The translations under genes were made by a program, and so were the position numbers. Under the pieces are notes generated by a model, which had not been told where the DNA came from, did not search any database, and worked only from the letters and a program-made list of their open reading frames with translations. A stretch of 8,231 bases of DNA from assembly GCA_007693875.1 (NCBI GenBank), contig RECT01000093.1, positions 1 through 8,231 of the forward strand, in the 5' to 3' direction. The stretch is from Spirulina sp. DLM2.Bin59. GTDB lineage: Bacteria; Cyanobacteriota; Cyanobacteriia; Cyanobacteriales; Spirulinaceae. This document shows, piece after piece, positions 5,092-8,231 of this stretch. The number at the start of each line of letters is the position of its first letter. The stretch's first letter is position 1.

Positions 5092-5186
5092 ATGATAAAC
5101 AATCTCTTGGGATTCTGGCCAACCGGCCGCTGATTAGATTTTTTTGGCCCCTTGTATGGGGCGATCGCTCCCTTTTGCTGTTAAAC

Positions 5187-5192
5187 TAAGAT
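5187..5192 (+). promoter_or_regulatory. Possible -10 element of the tRNA-Leu gene
   Basis: TAAGAT lies 12 bases before the first base of the tRNA, a sensible place for a -10 box. No good -35 hexamer is visible at 16-18 bases upstream, so support is weak. Confidence 0.25.
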
Positions 5193-5204
5193 TCTGTGAA
5201 TTTG

Positions 5205-5289
5205 GGGGGCGTGGCGGAATGGTAGACGCTGCGGACTTAAAATCCGTTGAGATTAATCCCTCGTGTGGGTTCAAGTCCCACCGCCCCCA
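5205..5289 (+). tRNA. trnL: tRNA-Leu (anticodon UAA), without intron
   Basis: The 85-base sequence folds as a class II tRNA. The acceptor arms are GGGGGCG (5205-5211) and CGCCCCC (5282-5288), with discriminator A at 5289. A D arm is closed by GCG/CGC. The anticodon arm is GCGGA-CTTAAAA-TCCGT, with anticodon TAA at 5238-5240. A long variable arm and a T arm GTGGG-TTCAAGT-CCCAC complete the fold. The long variable arm and anticodon identify leucine, UAA, which reads UUA and UUG. CCA is not encoded. In many cyanobacteria this gene carries a group I intron after the first anticodon base; here the anticodon loop is uninterrupted. Confidence 0.97.
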
Positions 5290-5306
5290 TTTGTAACCCT
5301 ATTTTT

Positions 5307-5332
5307 GTGTGCCGTACTGGTGTGCCGTACTG
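5307..5332. repeat. Tandem 13-bp direct repeat
   Basis: GTGTGCCGTACTG occurs exactly twice in tandem, at 5307-5319 and 5320-5332, just after the tRNA. It looks like a simple duplication by slippage. Confidence 0.85.
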
Positions 5333-5343
5333 AATAACGCATT

Positions 5344-5369
5344 GTAGGGGCGAAAAATTTTTCGCCCTA
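5344..5369. repeat. REP-like palindrome GGGCGAAAAATTTTTCGCCC
   Basis: GGGCGAAAAA at 5348-5357 is perfectly self-complementary with TTTTTCGCCC at 5358-5367. With one bulged G the symmetry extends to TA/TA at the ends. I recall this kind of palindrome (GTAGGGGCGAAAAATTTTTCG and relatives) as a dispersed intergenic repeat in cyanobacterial genomes. A degenerate copy lies at 491-510. It could also serve as a tRNA transcript terminator. Confidence 0.6.
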
Positions 5370-5443
5370 TTCTTTACGTCCTCACCCATCGGCCAGGATA
5401 AATCGATTAAAATCTTTCTCGTAACGACGCGCACGAAAAAACC

Positions 5444-6973
5444 ATGCTAGCCAGAGTCTGGAGTGCAACCGTTGTCGGCATTGATGCAGTGCAGGTGGGG
5501 GTTGAAGTTGATGTTTCTGGGGGGTTGCCCAAAACCGTTTTGGTGGGGTTGCCGGATACCGCTGTGCAGGAATCCCGCGAACGGGTCAATGCGGCCTTAA
5601 AAAACTCCGGCTTTGCTTTCCCGATGCGCAAGATCCTGATCAACCTCACCCCCGCGGATCTGCGGAAAGAGGGGCCCAGCTTTGATCTGCCCATTAGTAT
5701 TGGTATCCTCGCCGCCTCGGAACAGGCTAACCCCCAACTGTTGGGGGACTTTATTTTTATTGGTGAGTTGTCCCTCGATGGGAGCTTGCGGGCGGTGGCG
5801 GGGGTGTTGCCCATTGCGGCGGCGGCCAAGGAACTGGGAATGCGGGGCGTGGTGTTGCCCTTGGATAATGCCCAGGAGGCGGCGGTGGTGGACGGAATCG
5901 AGGTTTATGGGTTTAGCCATTTGCGGGAAATTGCCGACTTTCTGGATCGCCCCCAAACCCATCAACCGATCGCCTTTAACCGTGAAATTCTCGAACAAGA
6001 ACCCTGGATCGGTATCCCGGATTTAAAGGAGGTGAAGGGCCAAAGCCATGCTCGCCGCGCCTTGGAAATTGCCGCCGCTGGGGGCCATAATTTGATTTTT
6101 GTCGGGCCGCCGGGCAGTGGTAAAACAATGTTGGCCCGGCGGTTGCCGGGGATTTTACCCCCTTTGAGTTTTCCCGAAGCCTTAGAGGTGTCTCGGATTC
6201 ATTCCGTGGCGGGGTTACTCAAGGAACGGGGGACACTGATCCACGATCGCCCCTTTCGCAGTCCCCACCATTCCGCCTCTGGCCCCGCCCTCGTGGGGGG
6301 GGGTAGCATTCCCCGGCCGGGGGAAATTTCCCTTGCCCATCGGGGGATCTTGTTTCTCGATGAATTAACGGAATTTAAGCGCAATGTCTTGGAGTTTTTG
6401 CGCCAACCCCTCGAAGATGGCCAGGTGACAATTTCCCGCACCCGGCAATCGGTGGAATTTCCCGCCCAATTTACCCTCGTGGCCAGTACCAACCCCTGCC
6501 CCTGTGGTTATTATGGCGATCGCCTCCAGCCCTGTACCTGTTCCCCGGTGCAGCGGGAACGGTATTGGGCGAAACTGTCGGGGCCGTTGATGGATCGCAT
6601 TGATCTACAAGTGGCGGTGAATCGCCTCAAACCGGAGGAGATGCTCACCCAAGCTCAGGGGGAACCCTCGGCGGCCATTCGCGATCGCGTTTTCCGAGCG
6701 CGACAAATTGCGGGCGATCGCTTCTGCAACGAACCCCAAATTCAAGGCAATGCCGAAATGCAAAGTCGCCACCTTCGGGAATATTGCGCCCTTGATGATC
6801 CCGGCCGCAACCTACTCGAAGGGGCGATCCGCAAGTTGGGTTTATCCGCCCGCGCCATGGATCGTATCCTGAAGGTATCCCGCACCATTGCCGATCTAGC
6901 CGGAGCGGCGCGGATTCAGAGCCAACATTTAGCCGAAGCGATTCAATATCGCACCATTGACCGGATGCAATAG
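5444..6973 (+). CDS. comM: YifB/ComM family Mg-chelatase-like AAA+ ATPase
   Basis: This 509-residue protein has the full-length layout of the YifB/ComM family. The N-terminal domain has an S5/Lon-protease-like fold (about 18-168; GLPDTAVQESRERVNAA at 35-51). The AAA+ Mg-chelatase domain (about 190-395) has Walker A GPPGSGKT at 221-228, FRSPHHSAS at 271-279, RPGEISLAHRGILFLDE at 291-307 including Walker B, and the PLMDRID segment with likely arginine finger R385. A C-terminal Mg-chelatase-like domain runs to about 505. Four cysteines (C352, C354, C364, C366) in CPCGYYGDRLQPCTC are typical of the family and could bind metal. ComM is known as a hexameric helicase that promotes branch migration during natural transformation. 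Despite its name it does not chelate magnesium. The ATG at 5444 matches the family start MLARVWSATV. It converges on the MerR gene with only nine bases between the stops. Confidence 0.95.
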   Translation: MLARVWSATVVGIDAVQVGVEVDVSGGLPKTVLVGLPDTAVQESRERVNAALKNSGFAFPMRKILINLTPADLRKEGPSFDLPISIGILAASEQANPQLLGDFIFIGELSLDGSLRAVAGVLPIAAAAKELGMRGVVLPLDNAQEAAVVDGIEVYGFSHLREIADFLDRPQTHQPIAFNREILEQEPWIGIPDLKEVKGQSHARRALEIAAAGGHNLIFVGPPGSGKTMLARRLPGILPPLSFPEALEVSRIHSVAGLLKERGTLIHDRPFRSPHHSASGPALVGGGSIPRPGEISLAHRGILFLDELTEFKRNVLEFLRQPLEDGQVTISRTRQSVEFPAQFTLVASTNPCPCGYYGDRLQPCTCSPVQRERYWAKLSGPLMDRIDLQVAVNRLKPEEMLTQAQGEPSAAIRDRVFRARQIAGDRFCNEPQIQGNAEMQSRHLREYCALDDPGRNLLEGAIRKLGLSARAMDRILKVSRTIADLAGAARIQSQHLAEAIQYRTIDRMQ

Positions 6974-6982
6974 GATTGTGGA

Positions 6983-7396
6983 TCAAGAGTTCTGGAGGTT
7001 GGGGCAAATGGTTTGCTCGATTAAATGGGCCGGCGGTTGATCCTGCCAAGCGGAGAGAATGCCCTCTAACTCTGCTTGGAGAATGGCGAGGGCAGCAATT
7101 TGGGACTGAATATCGGCTAATTTGGCCTCTAACCGCGCCTTGATCGCCCCACAGGGTAGATCGCCCCCATCGTGAATATTCAGCAACTCTTGAATTTCCT
7201 GCAACGTTAACCCCAAAGACTGCGATCGCTTAATAAAGGCCAAACGATTAAACACCGCCCCAGTAAACAGCCGATAACCACTGGGCGATCGCCCCATCAC
7301 CGGCTCCAACAACCCCGACTCCGCATAGAAACGAATCGTCTTCACCGAAAGACCACTCTGGGCCGCCACCGCACCAATTTTTAAACCTCCCCCCAT
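6983..7396 (-). CDS. MerR-family transcriptional regulator, metal-sensor-like
   Basis: This 137-residue protein has the MerR winged helix-turn-helix at residues 5-73 (KIGAVAAQSGLSVKTIRFYAESGLLEP, then SPSGYRLF and LAFIKRSQSLGLTLQEIQELL). A long dimerisation coiled coil follows (about 84-117), then a short C-terminal tail. It has only two cysteines, C82 in LPCG and C131 in ICPNL. These line up with the first and last metal-binding cysteines of heavy-metal regulators such as MerR and ZntR, but the middle one (C117 in Tn501 MerR) appears absent. Such proteins twist the promoter DNA to activate transcription when their effector binds. The start is one base after the sfsA stop (TGA-G-ATG), so the two genes are surely co-transcribed. 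No transporter or metal-resistance gene is adjacent, so its target and effector are unknown. Confidence 0.88.
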   Translation of the reverse strand: MGGGLKIGAVAAQSGLSVKTIRFYAESGLLEPVMGRSPSGYRLFTGAVFNRLAFIKRSQSLGLTLQEIQELLNIHDGGDLPCGAIKARLEAKLADIQSQIAALAILQAELEGILSAWQDQPPAHLIEQTICPNLQNS

Positions 7397-7397
7397 C

Positions 7398-8141
7398 TCA
7401 GTCCTCCGGCTGATGCAACAGAATGGGGGCTAGCCCTTGCAGAGTGACACCTGCGGGAGAAACCCCGAGCCGGTAGGGGAGAATTTCCACCCCGGAGGCG
7501 ATCGCCTCCCGAAATAATTCCCCATAAACGGGATCAGCGCGATCGCCCGGCGCAAAATCCAGACAATCCCCCCGATTAATGAAATAAATCATCACCGCCT
7601 TGGCCTCCGTCCCCAGGGCCATCAACTCCCGCAAATGCTTCTGGCCCCGCGTCGTCACCGTATCGGGGAAAACCGCCGTCCGCCCCGCCGTCCAAGTGGT
7701 ATTTTTCACCTCCACATAGATCGGATTTTCCCCCTGCCCATCGGTGAGGAGAAAATCAATGCGACTCTTTCCCCCCGCCCCATAGGCCACCTCGGGCCGC
7801 ACCTGGGTATAACGTCCCGCCAACTCCGGCAACTGCTGGGCCAACAAGGCCCCCTTAATAATCCGATTCGGCAACCCCGTATTGACCCCCACCCAAGTGC
7901 CCCCCTGATCCGGCACTTGGATCAACTCCCAGGTATAGCGGAGCTTCCGCTTGGGGTTATCACTCTCGGAAACCTGCACCGGCTGCCCCACCGTACAAAC
8001 CCCCGTCATCGGCCCCGTATTGGGGCAATGGGCGGTGATCACCTCCCCGGAATCCAGTTCAATATCAGCAAAAAACCGCTTATACCGTTTGAGGAGGCGG
8101 CCGGGGAGGAGGGGGGGGTAGGTGTAGGGGGGGAGGTTCAT
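7398..8141 (-). CDS. sfsA: DNA/RNA nuclease SfsA (sugar fermentation stimulation protein homolog)
   Basis: This 247-residue protein matches the SfsA family over its length. The N-terminal OB-like part includes LLKRYKRFFADIELDSGE (16-33) and AHCPNTGPMTGVC (37-49). The PD-(D/E)XK nuclease core has SRIDF at 126-130 (D129) and YVEVKNTTW at 142-150 (E144, K146), followed by FPDTVTTRGQKHL at 158-170. E. coli SfsA was named for stimulating maltose use and was later shown to have nuclease activity; its role in cyanobacteria is not established. The ATG at 8139-8141 gives the usual family N-terminus. It is the first gene of a two-gene minus-strand unit with the MerR regulator, which follows after one base. 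Confidence 0.95.
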   Translation of the reverse strand: MNLPPYTYPPLLPGRLLKRYKRFFADIELDSGEVITAHCPNTGPMTGVCTVGQPVQVSESDNPKRKLRYTWELIQVPDQGGTWVGVNTGLPNRIIKGALLAQQLPELAGRYTQVRPEVAYGAGGKSRIDFLLTDGQGENPIYVEVKNTTWTAGRTAVFPDTVTTRGQKHLRELMALGTEAKAVMIYFINRGDCLDFAPGDRADPVYGELFREAIASGVEILPYRLGVSPAGVTLQGLAPILLHQPED

Positions 8142-8179
8142 GGGGGGAGCGGGGAGGTTATTTCGGGATGAAAGACCTT

Positions 8180-8209
8180 GCCCCGTTGTTGTTGGGGCGA
8201 TTATTTTTT
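8180..8209 (+). terminator. Hairpin followed by T run near the right edge
   Basis: GCCCC at 8180-8184 pairs with GGGGC at 8194-8198 across a nine-base loop. TTATTTTTT at 8201-8209 follows, giving a terminator shape on the plus strand. The nearest upstream sequence on that strand is antisense to sfsA, so there is no obvious transcript to end. It may instead lie in the sfsA leader. Confidence 0.35.
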
Positions 8210-8231
8210 GGGCGTCGTGTGTGGCTTTTAG

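Larger units (their letters stand above)
4818..5204. other. Gene-free stretch upstream of tRNA-Leu, rich in repeats and RNA-like structure
   Basis: No protein-coding frame is convincing here. It contains a 14-bp-period tandem repeat (4819-4845), a hairpin with perfect 10-bp arms (4866-4894), the candidate omega RNA (4931-5091), a run of seven T at 5139-5145, a small GCCCC/GGGGC hairpin at 5147-5162 and a HIP1 site at 5160. A TAAGAT at 5187-5192, about 13 bases before the tRNA, may be its -10 element. Confidence 0.6.

Noticed and set aside
4895..5100. Riboswitch, 6S RNA, SRP RNA or tmRNA in the structured block
   Set aside because: I see no cobalamin-box, TPP or glutamine-riboswitch core, no SRP tetraloop motif and no tmRNA tag. 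The block also does not precede a coding gene in the way a riboswitch would, since a tRNA follows.
5092..5133. 13-residue open frame MINNLLGFWPTGR after the candidate omega RNA
   Set aside because: It lacks a ribosome binding site and has no regulated gene following. It does not resemble the start of IscB. The ATGA is more plausibly the flank of the element.
5597..5998. Minus-strand frames opposite comM
   Set aside because: They overlap the confident comM domain sequence and show no signal or motif of their own.
7635..8171. 178-codon plus-strand frame opposite sfsA
   Set aside because: sfsA has all family motifs on the minus strand. The plus-strand translation is His/Arg/Pro-rich without any family signature.
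1..8231. CRISPR array or complete insertion sequence
   Set aside because: No regularly spaced identical repeats with variable spacers and no transposase frame are present. The repeats seen are short tandem or palindromic ones.

Overview
The window is chromosomal DNA from a cyanobacterium. The evidence is the roughly twenty copies of the HIP1 octamer GCGATCGC spread over genes and spacers, plus a gene set that is largely cyanobacterial: an SLH/OprB-type porin, DUF1830 and DUF4079 proteins, a Psb35-like photosystem II assembly protein, and the start of a radical SAM protein of the type named for photosystem II high-light acclimation. The DNA is GC-rich. I cannot name the species from the sequence alone.

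Layout. 1-340 (minus) is the 5' part of the radical SAM gene, running off the left edge. A 339-base divergent spacer with a hairpin and a degenerate palindromic repeat follows. On the plus strand come a DUF1830 protein (680-1033) with a very strong hairpin after it, a four-helix DUF4079 membrane protein (1167-1622) and psb35 (1677-1877). A 54-residue basic protein on the minus strand (1874-2038) shares its stop-codon bases with psb35. A large porin (2204-4555, plus) has an unusually long Pro/Val/Glu-rich linker. Its terminator lies inside the 3' end of a convergent small conserved gene (4569-4817, minus).

The gene-free stretch 4818-5204 holds a short tandem repeat, a perfect-arm hairpin and a block of about 160 bases rich in nested complementary segments. 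I read this block as a probable stand-alone omega RNA (HEARO RNA) of the IscB/IS200-IS605 type, with no iscB gene beside it. This is the most interesting item in the window. Next come an intronless tRNA-Leu(UAA) at 5205-5289, a tandem 13-bp repeat and a REP-like palindrome. The comM/yifB AAA+ helicase gene (5444-6973, plus) follows, then a convergent two-gene operon on the minus strand, sfsA (8141-7398) and a MerR-family regulator (7396-6983). The last 90 bases hold only an orphan hairpin.

How it fits together. The left third looks like a photosynthesis/thylakoid neighbourhood: the radical SAM protein, Psb35 and two uncharacterised cyanobacterial proteins. The middle is outer-membrane transport. 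The right part is DNA handling (ComM in natural transformation, the SfsA nuclease) with a regulator. Only sfsA-merR has the spacing of a clear operon.
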